DNA from: Nocardioides sp. Root1257
GTDB taxonomy: Bacteria; Actinomycetota; Actinomycetes; Propionibacteriales; Nocardioidaceae
Assembly (NCBI RefSeq): GCF_001425175.1
Contig: NZ_LMDV01000008.1
Coordinates: forward strand, 915,494 to 979,493
Length of the DNA: 64,000 nt
Direction of reading: 5' to 3'
The translations under genes were made by a program, and so were the position numbers. The notes beneath the pieces are model-generated. The model saw only the letters and a list, made by a program, of their open reading frames with translations. It was not told the DNA's origin and searched no databases. Positions within the stretch are counted from its first letter, which is position 1; the number at the start of each line of letters is the position of its first letter. This document shows, one piece after another, positions 51,922 to 60,145 of the stretch.

Positions 51922-52518
51922 GTGACGTCCCGCCCCCACCACCGCCCGATGACGCCGGGCGGCAACTTCTTCGAGGCGCTCGTCGGTGGCACCGACCCGG
52001 CCCTGGTGAGCGAGGCGGCCGACCGCGCCGCCCAGCTGCTCGTCCGGGGGACGAAGGACGCGGCCGACGCCGCGGTCGCCGAGCGGCTACTGCACCTCGC
52101 CGACACCGAGGGCATCGAGACGATCGCCGAGGTCTGGTCGGGGTCGCCGGCGGACTCGCTGGCGGGCTGCCTCTGGCGGCTCTACCTGCTGCGGTCCTGG
52201 GTGTACGCCGACCCGCTGGGGGTGTCGCGGCAGTTCGACGCCGGGCGGCGCAGCGCCCAGGTCGCGCGGGTCGTCGCCGGGGTGGCGGACCCGCCCGGCC
52301 CGGAGCAGCTGAAGGCCATGATCGACGAGGTCCTGCGTGGCATCGCGGGCAGCGACTTCGCCGACGTGCTGCTGCGCGCCGCCGCCTTCGCACGGGTGGT
52401 CGCCACCGGCCGCGCGTCGCTGAGTGGTTCGACCGAGGAGGACGTCCAGCGGATGCTGGTGCTCTCCGAGCAGCTCGAGGCGGCCGGTCACCTCGAACTG
52501 GAACAAGGGCTGGCCTGA
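51922..52518 (+). CDS. Conserved-type helical protein, function unknown
   Basis: 198 aa, cytosolic and almost wholly helical. No signal, membrane segment or catalytic motif is evident. FEALVGGTDPALVSEAADRAAQLL and SWVYADPLGVSRQFDAGRR are its most distinctive stretches. It follows hrpA by 10 nt and precedes the candidate structured RNA by 16 nt. Similar proteins occur in actinobacteria as hypothetical proteins (from memory). Confidence 0.6.
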   Translation: MTSRPHHRPMTPGGNFFEALVGGTDPALVSEAADRAAQLLVRGTKDAADAAVAERLLHLADTEGIETIAEVWSGSPADSLAGCLWRLYLLRSWVYADPLGVSRQFDAGRRSAQVARVVAGVADPPGPEQLKAMIDEVLRGIAGSDFADVLLRAAAFARVVATGRASLSGSTEEDVQRMLVLSEQLEAAGHLELEQGLA

Positions 52519-52524
52519 CCCGGT

Positions 52525-52530
52525 TAGACT
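52525..52530 (+). promoter_or_regulatory. Possible -10 box for the structured RNA
   Basis: TAGACT lies 4 nt before the base of the 18-bp stem that begins at 52535, so a transcript would start close to that base. No convincing -35 is seen. Confidence 0.45.
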
Positions 52531-52534
52531 CTGC

Positions 52535-52629
52535 GAGGAGTACGCCGGACCGCGGCAGCCCCGGGTCCCAAAATTAGCCGCCACGAGCGGCCACGCGCCG
52601 TGAGGCGCTCCCGGTCCGGCGTACTCCTC
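52535..52629 (+). ncRNA. Candidate structured RNA closed by an 18-bp stem
   Basis: GAGGAGTACGCCGGACCG (52535-52552) pairs perfectly with 52612-52629. Inside are two hairpins: GCCGC/GCGGC (52577-52591) and GCGCC-GTGA-GGCGC (52595-52608), the second with a GNRA-type tetraloop. A single-stranded CCCAAAATTA section lies between. TCTTCTTCT follows the stem, as in a weak intrinsic terminator. No tRNA, SRP RNA, 6C RNA or tmRNA signature is recognised. It is 18 nt upstream of the PemK-fold gene on the same strand. Real transcription is unproven. Confidence 0.55.
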
Positions 52630-52635
52630 TTCTTC

Positions 52636-52647
52636 TAGGCTCGCCCC
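52636..52647 (+). promoter_or_regulatory. Leaderless -10 box for the PemK-like gene
   Basis: TAGGCT (52636-52641) is 6 nt before ATG 52648, directly after the T-rich end of the structured RNA. The gene therefore has its own promoter. Confidence 0.55.
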
Positions 52648-53082
52648 ATGCGACTCCTGCGGCGGCTCTTCCGCCGACCTGCCACGTCCGCACCCGGTGG
52701 TATCTCCTACGCGCCCCGCGCCGACGGTCGTCCGGACCCGGGCGAGGTCGTCTGGGCCTGGGTGCCGTTCGAGGAGGATCCGAAGCAGGGCAAGGACCGG
52801 CCGGTGCTCCTCATCGGAGCGCACGGTGGCCAGCTCCTGGGTCTGATGCTGACCAGCAAGGACCACGACCGCGACGCCGCGCAGGAGGCGCACTGGGGGC
52901 GGCACTGGATGGACGTCGGAACCGGCGGCTGGGACCGTCGGCGTCGTCCGAGCGAGGTCCGGCTGGACCGGCTCATCCTGCTCGCGCCCGACGCCGTACG
53001 CCGTGAGGGCGCTGCGCTGGACCGCGCGACCTTCGACCGCGTGGTGGCCGCCGCGCGCCGCTTCCATCCGCTGGGTCGATAG
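52648..53082 (+). CDS. PemK/MazF-fold protein (solitary)
   Basis: 144 aa. A basic N-terminus (RLLRRLFRRPA) precedes the SH3-like PemK core: PDPGEVVWAWVPFEED, KDRPVLLIGAHGG, and RPSEVRLDRLILL near the end. MazF-type proteins are mRNA-cutting toxins, but actinobacteria carry solitary diverged members without proven toxicity. No antitoxin ORF adjoins. Only a structured RNA lies upstream, which recalls type III systems (ToxN is also PemK-fold), though no tandem RNA repeats are seen. ATG 52648 is leaderless. Confidence 0.72.
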   Translation: MRLLRRLFRRPATSAPGGISYAPRADGRPDPGEVVWAWVPFEEDPKQGKDRPVLLIGAHGGQLLGLMLTSKDHDRDAAQEAHWGRHWMDVGTGGWDRRRRPSEVRLDRLILLAPDAVRREGAALDRATFDRVVAAARRFHPLGR

Positions 53083-53092
53083 GGTGGGCGAG

Positions 53093-53112
53093 GCCCGGGT
53101 GACCCCCCGGGC
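53093..53112. terminator. GC hairpin after the PemK-like gene
   Basis: GCCCGGG (53093-53099) and CCCGGGC (53106-53112) form a 7-bp stem with a TGACCC loop, 10 nt past the stop. No T run follows. It probably separates this gene from the solute-binding lipoprotein gene. Confidence 0.45.
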
Positions 53113-53155
53113 ATGTGTGTGGATAGAGCGTTGCATGCAGGTCTGAGGAGGTCAG

Positions 53156-54529
53156 GTGTCGGTACGTCGGGGACTGCTGGCGTGCGTTGCCGTCGCGGCG
53201 GTGCTGACCACCGCCGCCTGCACGAGCGACTCCTCCTCGGAGCCGTCGCCGCCCACTCCCACGCCGACCACGACGGCACCGCCCGAGCAGCTCACCTTCG
53301 GTGTCGTCGGGCCCCGCGACGTGCAGCGGGCCTTCCGGGCCACCGTCGACGCCTGGAACCTCGACCCCGACCACATCGACGTCGAGATCCAGAGCTGGCC
53401 GACCCAGGCCGCGATGCGCTCCGCGATCGAGGCGGGCGCCAGCGTGCCCGACGTGTTCATGTCCTCGCGCCGCGACCTGGCCTGGCTGCTGGAGAACTCC
53501 TACACGCAGCCGGTCGACGAGCTCCTCGACGACCGGGGCGTGCAGTTCGGTGACACCTACTCGCGCGAGGCCCTCGAGGCGTTCAGCACCGCCGACCACC
53601 TCCAGTGCATGCCCTACGGCGTGACCCCGACGGTCATCTACTACAACAAGCGGCTGGTCAACTTCGACCGGATGCGGGCGCGCGGCCTCGACGTGCCCGA
53701 CGAGGACGCGACCAGCTGGTCCTTCGACCAGTTCGCGACCGCAGCGGAGTTCGCCAGCCGACCGGCGCGCGGCTCGAAGGGCGTCCACATCGACCCGACG
53801 ATCGAGGGTCTGTCGCCGTTCATCCAGTCCGGCGGCGGCACCGTCTTCGACGATCCCGACCAGCCGAAGTCGCTGTCGTTCTCCAGCGACAGCAGCAAGG
53901 GCGCACTGGAGCGCACCCTCGAGCTGCTGCGCAACCCGCAGGTCACGCTGGACGAGTCGCAGCTCGACGAGCGGTCGGCGGTCGCGTGGTTCCAGCGCGG
54001 CAAGCTCGGCATGATCGCCGGCGACCGGTCGCTGACGCCGATCCTGCGGCAGAAGAGCAACCTCGACTTCGACGTGATGCCGATGCCGCGCCTCGACAGC
54101 TCGGCGACCGTCGGCGACGTCACGTCGCTGTGCATGTCGGCGCAGACCGCGAGCACCAGCCTCGCCGCGGACTTCATGGTCCACGAGATCTCCGCCGACT
54201 GGGTCGGCCTGGTCGCGAGCACCGGCTACCTGCAGCCCGCCAACGTCGAGGTCGCGCTGTCCGACGACTTCCTGGAGCCCGGCCGCAAGCCCGAGCACGC
54301 CGCGTTCTTCAACACCAGCGTCCGCTCGATGTCCGTGCCGCCCCTCATCGACACGCTCCCCGAGCTCGAGGACGCCGTCGCCCCGAGCCTGGAGCAGCTG
54401 GTCTACGGCGTCGGCGTGCTGGACCTCGACACCCTCACCACCCAGATCGACGACGAGTCCAAGCCGGTCCTCGACCCCGAGTCCGTCTCCGACTCCGCCT
54501 CCCCGTCGGAGTCGCCGTCCTCGGAGTAG
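53156..54529 (+). CDS. Extracellular solute-binding lipoprotein (sugar ABC type)
   Basis: 457 aa. Lipobox TTAAC with Cys22, then a Pro/Thr/Ser linker. The binding domain has the usual two-lobe pattern: PTQAAMRSAIEAGASVPDVFM, DHLQCMPYGVTPTVIYYNKRL and WFQRGKLGMIAGDRSLTPIL. The tail is acidic/Ser-rich (SDSASPSESPSSE). SD GAGGAGGT is about 4 nt before GTG 53156. No permease or ATPase gene is next to it, so it is an orphan or feeds a distant transporter. Ligand unknown. Confidence 0.85.
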   Translation: MSVRRGLLACVAVAAVLTTAACTSDSSSEPSPPTPTPTTTAPPEQLTFGVVGPRDVQRAFRATVDAWNLDPDHIDVEIQSWPTQAAMRSAIEAGASVPDVFMSSRRDLAWLLENSYTQPVDELLDDRGVQFGDTYSREALEAFSTADHLQCMPYGVTPTVIYYNKRLVNFDRMRARGLDVPDEDATSWSFDQFATAAEFASRPARGSKGVHIDPTIEGLSPFIQSGGGTVFDDPDQPKSLSFSSDSSKGALERTLELLRNPQVTLDESQLDERSAVAWFQRGKLGMIAGDRSLTPILRQKSNLDFDVMPMPRLDSSATVGDVTSLCMSAQTASTSLAADFMVHEISADWVGLVASTGYLQPANVEVALSDDFLEPGRKPEHAAFFNTSVRSMSVPPLIDTLPELEDAVAPSLEQLVYGVGVLDLDTLTTQIDDESKPVLDPESVSDSASPSESPSSE

Positions 54530-54550
54530 CACCGGGCGTGGACGACCCAG

Positions 54551-54596
54551 GACGTCATACGGATGGAGCAACCGCTTGCTCCATCCGTATGACGTC
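54551..54596. repeat. Perfect 21-bp palindrome, GACGTCATAC type
   Basis: Arms 54551-54571 and 54576-54596 are perfect inverted copies with a CCGC loop. The outer core GACGTCATACG is shared with the inverted repeat at 10281-10340. It lies between convergent genes (stops at 54529 and 54620). It could be a bidirectional terminator or a dispersed repeat; no T run is present. Confidence 0.75.
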
Positions 54597-54619
54597 AGGC
54601 GACGGCGCGGGCGGCGCGG

Positions 54620-54976
54620 CTAGAACTCCGCGACCGGCCGGATCTCGACGACCGGATGCGCGCGGACGAGCACCTCGGCGGCCTCCACGAGCGCGTCGTA
54701 GTCGTCGCAGGTGACCATGAAGAAGCCGGAGATCTGCTCGACGGTCTCGACGTAGGGGCCCTCGGTCACGAGCGGCTGCGCCTCGGGTCCGCGCCGGATC
54801 GTGCGCGTCTGGCTGCTGGGCGTCAGGCCGGCACCTCCGGTCACGGCACCGCCGCGGGCGGCGAGACGCTGGCCGAACTCGTAGTCGGTGTCGAAGGTGG
54901 CCTGGCGGTCCGCGGCGGAGCGGGACTCCCAGTCCGCCTCGCTGTCGGCGGGGAACAGGACGACGTAGTCGGGCAC
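54620..54976 (-). CDS. YCII-related domain protein
   Basis: 118 aa, single dimeric alpha/beta-barrel domain. VTEGPYVETVEQISGFFMVTCDDYDALVEAAE is the characteristic DGPFxExKExxxGF-type motif, with Val replacing the usual Lys. DYVVLFPADSEADW is the first strand. Many such genes lie beside ECF sigma factors; none is here. GTG 54976 has an SD (GAGAGG) 7 nt upstream. Function unknown. Confidence 0.85.
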   Translation of the reverse strand: MPDYVVLFPADSEADWESRSAADRQATFDTDYEFGQRLAARGGAVTGGAGLTPSSQTRTIRRGPEAQPLVTEGPYVETVEQISGFFMVTCDDYDALVEAAEVLVRAHPVVEIRPVAEF

Positions 54977-55025
54977 GGTGATTCCTCTCGGCGATGACGT
55001 GACACCCCGATGACGGGCGAGACCC

Positions 55026-56294
55026 TCAGACTTCGACAGCAGGCGGCGCTTCGGGCTCGACGTCGGCGGTCAGGATCGCGTCGACGAGGACCGGGGCGGC
55101 GAGGTCGATCTGCCACGGGCGGGCGCCGTACCCGGCGAGCTGCTCGGCGACGGCGGTGGCGAGCAGCTCCGGCGAGCGGGTCGCGGGCGGCGTCCAGAGG
55201 GTACGGCGCAGGTAGTCGGGGGTGAGCACGTTCTCGACCGGGAGGTTCTGCTCCTCGGCGAGCGTGGCCAGCGCCTCACGGGCGACGGAGAGCCGGCGGG
55301 CGGCGACCGGGTCCTTCTCGGCCCAGGCGCGCGGCAGCGGCGGGCCGTCGCCGCGCGGTGCCCGGGTCGGCAGCTGGTCCTCGTCGAGCTCGGCGGCGCG
55401 CGCCAGCGCCGCGACCCAGCGCGACGAGTAGCGCTCGGCGCCGCGGCCGTGGAAGCCCTTGGTGGCGAGCAGGGCGTCGCGGTCGGTGGGCAGCGCCTGG
55501 GCGGCGACGACGATCGCGGCGTCCGGAAGGATCCGGCCGGGGGTGACGTCGCGCTGCTCGGCGATCTCGTTGCGGGTCTCCCAGAGCTCGCGTACGGCGG
55601 CCAGGGCCCGCCGCCCGCGGACTCGGTGCACGCCCGACGTACGCCGCCACGCGTCGATGCGGACCGCCGGCTCGAACGTGCGCAGGTAGTCGAACTCCTG
55701 CCGCGCCCACTCGTCCTTGCCGGTCTCGACGAGCTCGGCGGCGAGCAGCTCGCGCAGCTCGAGCAGCACCTCGACGTCGAGCGCGGCGTACTCGAGCCAC
55801 GGCACCGGCAGCGGGCGGGTCGACCAGTCGACGGCGGAGTGCTCCTTCGCGAGCCGGAAGCCGAGGAGCGTCTCGACCAGGGTCGCCAGCCCCACGCGCG
55901 GGTAGCCGAGCAGGCGGCCGGCCAGCTCGGTGTCGAAGAGCGCCGTCGGGTAGAGCCCGACCTCGTTGAGGCAGGGCAGGTCCTGGGTGGCCGCGTGCAG
56001 GATCCACTCGGTCCCGTCGAGGGCGGCCTGCAGCGGCTCGAGGGACTCGAAGCCGATCGGGTCGACCATGAACGAGCCGGCGCCCTCGCGGCGCAGCTGG
56101 ATCAGGTAGGCGCGGGAGGAGTAGCGGTAGCCGGACGCGCGCTCGGCGTCGATGGCGACCGGACCGGTGCCGGCGGCGAGCTGCTCGCACATCTCGGCGA
56201 GCGCGGGGGCCGTCTCGACCAGCGGCGGCATGCCGTCGCGCAGCGTCAGGAGCGGAGGTGGGGGAGGGGCAGCGGGAGTGTCTTCGTCGGACAT
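55026..56294 (-). CDS. rnd: Ribonuclease D (3'-5' exonuclease with HRDC domain)
   Basis: 422 aa. The DEDD exonuclease domain has AIDAERASGYRYSSRAYLIQL (Asp-Glu motif), ILHAATQDLPCL, LFDTELAGRLLGYPRVGL and YAALDVEVLLELRELL. An HRDC domain lies at about 215-300 (ALAAVRELWETRNEIAEQRDV), and a C-terminal helical extension follows. It trims RNA 3' ends, such as tRNA precursors. Start is 4 nt after the DUF3000 stop, in the order hemE (divergent), DUF3000, RNase D seen in many actinobacteria. Confidence 0.9.
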   Translation of the reverse strand: MSDEDTPAAPPPPPLLTLRDGMPPLVETAPALAEMCEQLAAGTGPVAIDAERASGYRYSSRAYLIQLRREGAGSFMVDPIGFESLEPLQAALDGTEWILHAATQDLPCLNEVGLYPTALFDTELAGRLLGYPRVGLATLVETLLGFRLAKEHSAVDWSTRPLPVPWLEYAALDVEVLLELRELLAAELVETGKDEWARQEFDYLRTFEPAVRIDAWRRTSGVHRVRGRRALAAVRELWETRNEIAEQRDVTPGRILPDAAIVVAAQALPTDRDALLATKGFHGRGAERYSSRWVAALARAAELDEDQLPTRAPRGDGPPLPRAWAEKDPVAARRLSVAREALATLAEEQNLPVENVLTPDYLRRTLWTPPATRSPELLATAVAEQLAGYGARPWQIDLAAPVLVDAILTADVEPEAPPAVEV

Positions 56295-56298
56295 CGGG

Positions 56299-56937
56299 TC
56301 AGAGTCCGCCGCCCCGCTGGCCGCGGCGGCTGGGCATCACTGCCACGCCGTCGGGCACCGGCGGAAGTCCGGCTGAGGTGCAGAGCAGCTCTCCCCACGC
56401 CTCGACGTGCGGGGCGAGGTCGAGCGGGGCGAGGTCGGGAGCGTCCTCGGGGGTCACCGGCGTCCAGGACGCGCGGATCTCGATCTGGGCGGTGCCGCCC
56501 TCGTCGGCCATCCCGCCGAAGCTCTCGGTCGCGACCCGGGTGACGGTGCCCGAGGCCGCGACGTACGCCGCGTGGTGCTCGTCGAGCGCCTCGGTGAGCC
56601 AGGTCCAGCCGACCATCGCCAGCATCGGGTCGGTGATCAGCTCGAGGTCGACCTCGGCGCGGGCGTAGGCCACGCAGCGGAAGGTGCCGGACCACGCCTC
56701 GTTGCCGGCAGGGTCGTGGAGCAGGATGATCCTGCCGGTCCCGACGTCGACGCCGTCGACGGTGACGTCCGCGGACAGGGCCGAGGCCCACGGGGCGATC
56801 CGCTGCGGTGCGGGCATCTCCTCGCAGAGGATCTCCGGGCGCAGGCGGGCAGCGTGCATGGTGGCCACGGCCTCGCGGAACTCGGCCGGAGCCGCGCCCG
56901 CACCCGTTGCCGGGTGTGTCTCCTGACCGACCACCAT
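56299..56937 (-). CDS. DUF3000 domain protein
   Basis: 212 aa. EFREAVATMHAARLRPEILCEEMPAPQRIAPWA is the recognisable opening of this actinobacterial family, and GRIILLHDPAGNEAWSGTFRCVAYARAEVD is in the middle. No signal or membrane segment. Role unknown; the place next to RNase D and hemE is conserved. ATG 56937 is leaderless: TACTGT (56944-56949, minus strand) is 6 nt upstream. Confidence 0.88.
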   Translation of the reverse strand: MVVGQETHPATGAGAAPAEFREAVATMHAARLRPEILCEEMPAPQRIAPWASALSADVTVDGVDVGTGRIILLHDPAGNEAWSGTFRCVAYARAEVDLELITDPMLAMVGWTWLTEALDEHHAAYVAASGTVTRVATESFGGMADEGGTAQIEIRASWTPVTPEDAPDLAPLDLAPHVEAWGELLCTSAGLPPVPDGVAVMPSRRGQRGGGL

Positions 56938-56949
56938 GTGCTCACAGTA
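56938..56949 (-). promoter_or_regulatory. Leaderless -10 box for DUF3000-rnd operon
   Basis: TACTGT on the minus strand (56944-56949) is 6 nt before ATG 56937, with no SD. Confidence 0.55.
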
Positions 56950-57007
56950 AGTCGGGTCACGCGCTGCCGATGTGCGAACACGCCGACTGACCTGCGAGGC
57001 TTCGCTC

Positions 57008-58051
57008 ATGCCCGACCCGCACGACGACCTCCAGCACAGCGCCTTCCTGAAGGCCGTCCGGGGGGAGGCGGTGCCCCACACCCCGGTCTGGTTCATGCGC
57101 CAGGCGGGTCGCTCGCTGCCGGAGTACCTCGCCATCCGCGAGGGCGTCGGCATGCTCGAGTCCTGCATGGACCCGGCCCTGGTCGTCGAGATCACCCTCC
57201 AGCCCGTCCGGCGGTACGGCGTCGACGCGGCCATCTTCTTCTCCGACATCGTGCTGCCGCTCAAGGCGGTCGGCGTCGACCTCGACATCAAGCCCGGCAT
57301 CGGCCCGGTCGTCGCGAAGCCGGTGCGCACCCTCGCCGACGTCGCGGCGATCCCGGACCTGACGCCCGAGCACGTGCCGTTCATCAGCACCGCCGTGGGC
57401 AACCTCGTCGCCGAGCTGCGCGGCACCCCTCTCATCGGCTTCGCGGGCGCCCCGTTCACGGTCGCGTCGTACCTCGTCGAGGGCGGTCCCTCCAAGGACC
57501 ACGCGAAGACCAAGGCGATGATGTTCGGCGCCCCGGACGTCTGGGACGCGCTGATGCGCAAGATCGCCGGCATCTCGGCGGCCTACCTCGAGGTGCAGGT
57601 CGGGGCGGGTGCCTCGGCGGTCCAGCTCTTCGACTCGTGGGCCGGCGCGCTCACCCCGCGCGACTACCGCGAGCACGTGCTGCCGCACTCCGCCCGGGTG
57701 CTGCAGCGGGCCGGGGCCCTCGGCGTCCCGCGCATCCACTTCGGCGTGGGTACGTCGAACCTGCTCGGCCTGATGGGCGAGGCCGGCGCCGACGTCGTCG
57801 GCGTCGACTGGCGCACGCCGCTCGACGAGGCGATCACCCGGGTCGGCGACCGGGCGGTGCAGGGCAACCTCGACCCGACCCTGGTCTTCGCCCCGACCGA
57901 CGTGCTGACCGCCCGCGCCGCCGAGGTCATCGAGGCAGGTCGCGCGGCCCGCGGCCACGTCTTCAACCTGGGCCACGGCGTGCTGCCGTCGACCGACCCC
58001 GACCAGCTCAAGCGGTTGACTGAGTTCGTCCAGTCCTACCCGCTCGGCTGA
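57008..58051 (+). CDS. hemE: Uroporphyrinogen decarboxylase
   Basis: 347 aa, normal length. [19 protein letters not shown] contains the Arg residues that hold the substrate, and [21 protein letters not shown] holds the catalytic Asp. [17 protein letters not shown] and [19 protein letters not shown] complete the family picture. It removes four carboxyl groups to give coproporphyrinogen III in heme synthesis. ATG 57008 has GCGAGG upstream. Its last 44 nt overlap the convergent DUF4349 gene. Confidence 0.96.
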   Translation: MPDPHDDLQHSAFLKAVRGEAVPHTPVWFMRQAGRSLPEYLAIREGVGMLESCMDPALVVEITLQPVRRYGVDAAIFFSDIVLPLKAVGVDLDIKPGIGPVVAKPVRTLADVAAIPDLTPEHVPFISTAVGNLVAELRGTPLIGFAGAPFTVASYLVEGGPSKDHAKTKAMMFGAPDVWDALMRKIAGISAAYLEVQVGAGASAVQLFDSWAGALTPRDYREHVLPHSARVLQRAGALGVPRIHFGVGTSNLLGLMGEAGADVVGVDWRTPLDEAITRVGDRAVQGNLDPTLVFAPTDVLTARAAEVIEAGRAARGHVFNLGHGVLPSTDPDQLKRLTEFVQSYPLG

Positions 58052-58982
58052 TCCGCCGCGACCGCACCAGCAGCAGGACCGGCACGCCGACGATCGCGAC
58101 CACCACGAGCCAGGGCAGCAGGGCTCCGGCGGCCGTCGCCAGGCCGACCGCGAAGGTCGACAGCGCGCCCCAGCCGGCGCTGAGCCCGGCGACGAAGCCG
58201 GTCTCGTCGTCCTTCTTCGGTGCCGGCTTCTTCTTCTCGGGGATCTGGTCGATGCTCACGACGATCGTCGAGAGCGACGTCTGGTTCGCGAGGTAGGCCG
58301 CCTGCTGCTCCAGCGCCTCCAGGTCCGCCTGCCGCTGCGAGAGCTCCGACTCGATCGCCATCACGTCGCGGATGCTCTCGGCCCGCTGGAAGAGGACGGT
58401 GATCCGCGCGATGCTGCGCTTCTGCACCTGCAGGCGGGTCTTCACGTCGATCACCTGGGTGGTGACGTCGTCCTGGTTGGTGTTGGCCGACTCGAGCTCC
58501 GCGACGCCTTTTAGCTGCTCGATCGCCCGGTCGAAGTCGTCGGAGGGGATCCGCAGCACCATCCGGGTGTACGCCGGGCTGCCGTCGTCGTCGGACTGCG
58601 TCTTCTCGTCGGTGACCTGACCGGCGTAGCGGTCGACGACCTTGTGGACCTCGATCTGGGCACGACCCACGTCGTCGGCGCGCAGCGCGACGTTGCCCTT
58701 GCGGATCAGGGCCTGCTCCTGGCCGGTGAGCTCGTCGGGGGCGACGTCGGCCTTCCCCGGCACGGCCTTCGCCGGCGCAGCCGCGACGTCGTCGGACCCG
58801 CCGGCGGCATCGCCGAGCTCCGCGAAGTCCTCGGTGTTCCGCTCCGGCGCCCTCGCCGCGGGCGCGCCCGCGTCGGCGCTCCCGCTCGCCCCGGAGTCGC
58901 CGTCGCCGCCGGAGCACCCGGTGAGGGCGAGCGCGGCGATCAGCAGGGTCGGGACCAGGAGACGAGCAGGTGTCTGGGTCAT
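58008..58982 (-). CDS. DUF4349 lipoprotein
   Basis: 324 aa. Lipobox ALTGC (Cys23), an Ala/Gly/Asp-rich linker, then the DUF4349 domain (about 85-240): [43 protein letters not shown] and a coiled-coil [23 protein letters not shown] membrane helix lies near 285-308 and a basic end ([13 protein letters not shown]). Function unknown, probably envelope-related. Its ATG overlaps the LysR stop by 4 nt. Confidence 0.88.
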   Translation of the reverse strand: MTQTPARLLVPTLLIAALALTGCSGGDGDSGASGSADAGAPAARAPERNTEDFAELGDAAGGSDDVAAAPAKAVPGKADVAPDELTGQEQALIRKGNVALRADDVGRAQIEVHKVVDRYAGQVTDEKTQSDDDGSPAYTRMVLRIPSDDFDRAIEQLKGVAELESANTNQDDVTTQVIDVKTRLQVQKRSIARITVLFQRAESIRDVMAIESELSQRQADLEALEQQAAYLANQTSLSTIVVSIDQIPEKKKPAPKKDDETGFVAGLSAGWGALSTFAVGLATAAGALLPWLVVVAIVGVPVLLLVRSRRISRAGRTGRTQSTA

Positions 58983-59926
58983 GCCCGCTCGGACGTCACC
59001 GGCTCCCGTTCGGTTCCCGCCCGCCCGGGGCGGTGCGCCCGGGCGAGGGTCAGCAGCGCCGACTCGAGGTCGCGGACGGCCCGCGGCACGTGCTGCTGGC
59101 GACGCTGCCGCAGCACGAGGTTGACCGAGGTGCGGTCACCGGCGAGCGGGCGGTAGGTGATCAGGCCGGCGCGCTCCATCGGGTCCCCGGCGACGCTGTA
59201 GTCCGGGAGCACCGTCGGCCCGAGCCCCTCGGCGACCATCAGCTTGCCGAGCTCCGCTCCGTCGGTGCTGTAGGACACGGACGGCATCTCGGTCCCGAAC
59301 AGGCGGTGCACGAACCGGTGCATCAGGTAGCCGGCCCGCATCGCCACGAACGGCTCCGCCCTCAGCTGGTCGGCGCTGACCTCGTCGTACGCCGTGAGCG
59401 GGTGGTCGGCGGGCAGCACGGCCACCGGGCGACCGTGCACCAGCGTGGTGCTGACCAGGTCGGTCGGCGGGTCGTCACCGGCGAGGGTGTTGACCAGTCC
59501 GAGGTCGAGGGAGCCCTCGCGCAGGCCCTGGTCGATCTCCGCCTGCTGGAGGTTGAGCACCTCGACCGTGCTGTCGCCGTGGGCAGCGCGGAACTCGCGC
59601 ACGGCCGGCACCAGGAGGGTCGAGGTCGCGGTGCTCACGGTGCCGACCCGGATGACCGGGTGGCCGGCCTGCTGGTCCCCTGCAGCGGTGCGCAGCCGGT
59701 CGACGGCGGCCAGGACCTCCACCATGTAGGGCTGGAGCTCGCCGCCGCGGTGGCTGATCCGGGCCCCCGAGCGCCGCCGGTCGAGGAGGGTGACCCCGAG
59801 CTCGTGCTCGAGCTTCGTGACGGCCTCGCTCAGCGCGGGCTGCGAGATGTGCAGCTGCTCGCTGGCCCGCCGCAGCGACCCGTGCTGGGTCACCGCGGCG
59901 ATGTACTCGAGCTGTTCGATGCGCAC
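58979..59926 (-). CDS. LysR-family regulator next to the sulfone/sulfonate operon
   Basis: 315 aa. Winged helix near the N-terminus (GSLRRASEQLHISQPALSEAVTKLEHELG), then the effector domain. GTG 59926 is chosen because AAGAGGAG lies about 5 nt upstream; a longer frame from 59974 has no SD. It is divergent from sfnG, with a 219-nt gap holding a TTTGTC/GACAAA palindrome. It likely senses sulfur status or a sulfonate-derived effector and switches the operon. Confidence 0.88.
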   Translation of the reverse strand: MRIEQLEYIAAVTQHGSLRRASEQLHISQPALSEAVTKLEHELGVTLLDRRRSGARISHRGGELQPYMVEVLAAVDRLRTAAGDQQAGHPVIRVGTVSTATSTLLVPAVREFRAAHGDSTVEVLNLQQAEIDQGLREGSLDLGLVNTLAGDDPPTDLVSTTLVHGRPVAVLPADHPLTAYDEVSADQLRAEPFVAMRAGYLMHRFVHRLFGTEMPSVSYSTDGAELGKLMVAEGLGPTVLPDYSVAGDPMERAGLITYRPLAGDRTSVNLVLRQRRQQHVPRAVRDLESALLTLARAHRPGRAGTEREPVTSERA

Positions 59927-59950
59927 TCGGGCTCCTCTTGATCTGATCCG

Positions 59951-59975
59951 TTTGTCGAGTAACTTGGTTGACAAA
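59951..59975. promoter_or_regulatory. Inverted repeat TTTGTC-N13-GACAAA
   Basis: A perfect 6-bp inverted repeat with a 13-nt spacer, 25 bp upstream of the LysR start. It could be the LysR autoregulatory site. The rest of the 219-nt gap to sfnG shows no clear second site by eye. Confidence 0.5.
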
Positions 59976-60145
59976 GATGAGCCACACCCTACGCGCGGTC
60001 ACGAGCCGGTGACAGGTAGCGCCTATCGCCCCGTCGCCCGAATCACCCGCCCGCTGTGTCGTTTCACCTTGCATGTGGTGGGCATAGTCAAGCAATCTAG
60101 TCGACATACAGTTGTTGAGAGACAGCGTCGAGCAGAGGAGTCCCC

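Noticed and set aside
48039..52115. Open frame of over 1,300 codons antisense to hrpA
   Set aside because: It follows the GC-rich third positions of hrpA in mirror frame, shows low-complexity His/Asp/Arg/Gly-rich translation and no domain. hrpA has full helicase motifs.
52541..52620. tRNA-like reading of the structured RNA (7-bp GCCGGAC/GTCCGGC end stem)
   Set aside because: There is no T-loop (GGTTCGAAT-type), the D-loop would be 20 nt and no anticodon arm fits. The 18-bp stem extends past the tRNA ends.
52535..52629. SRP (4.5S) RNA
   Set aside because: The universal domain IV sequence (GGTCCGGAAGG-type with a GGAA loop) is absent.
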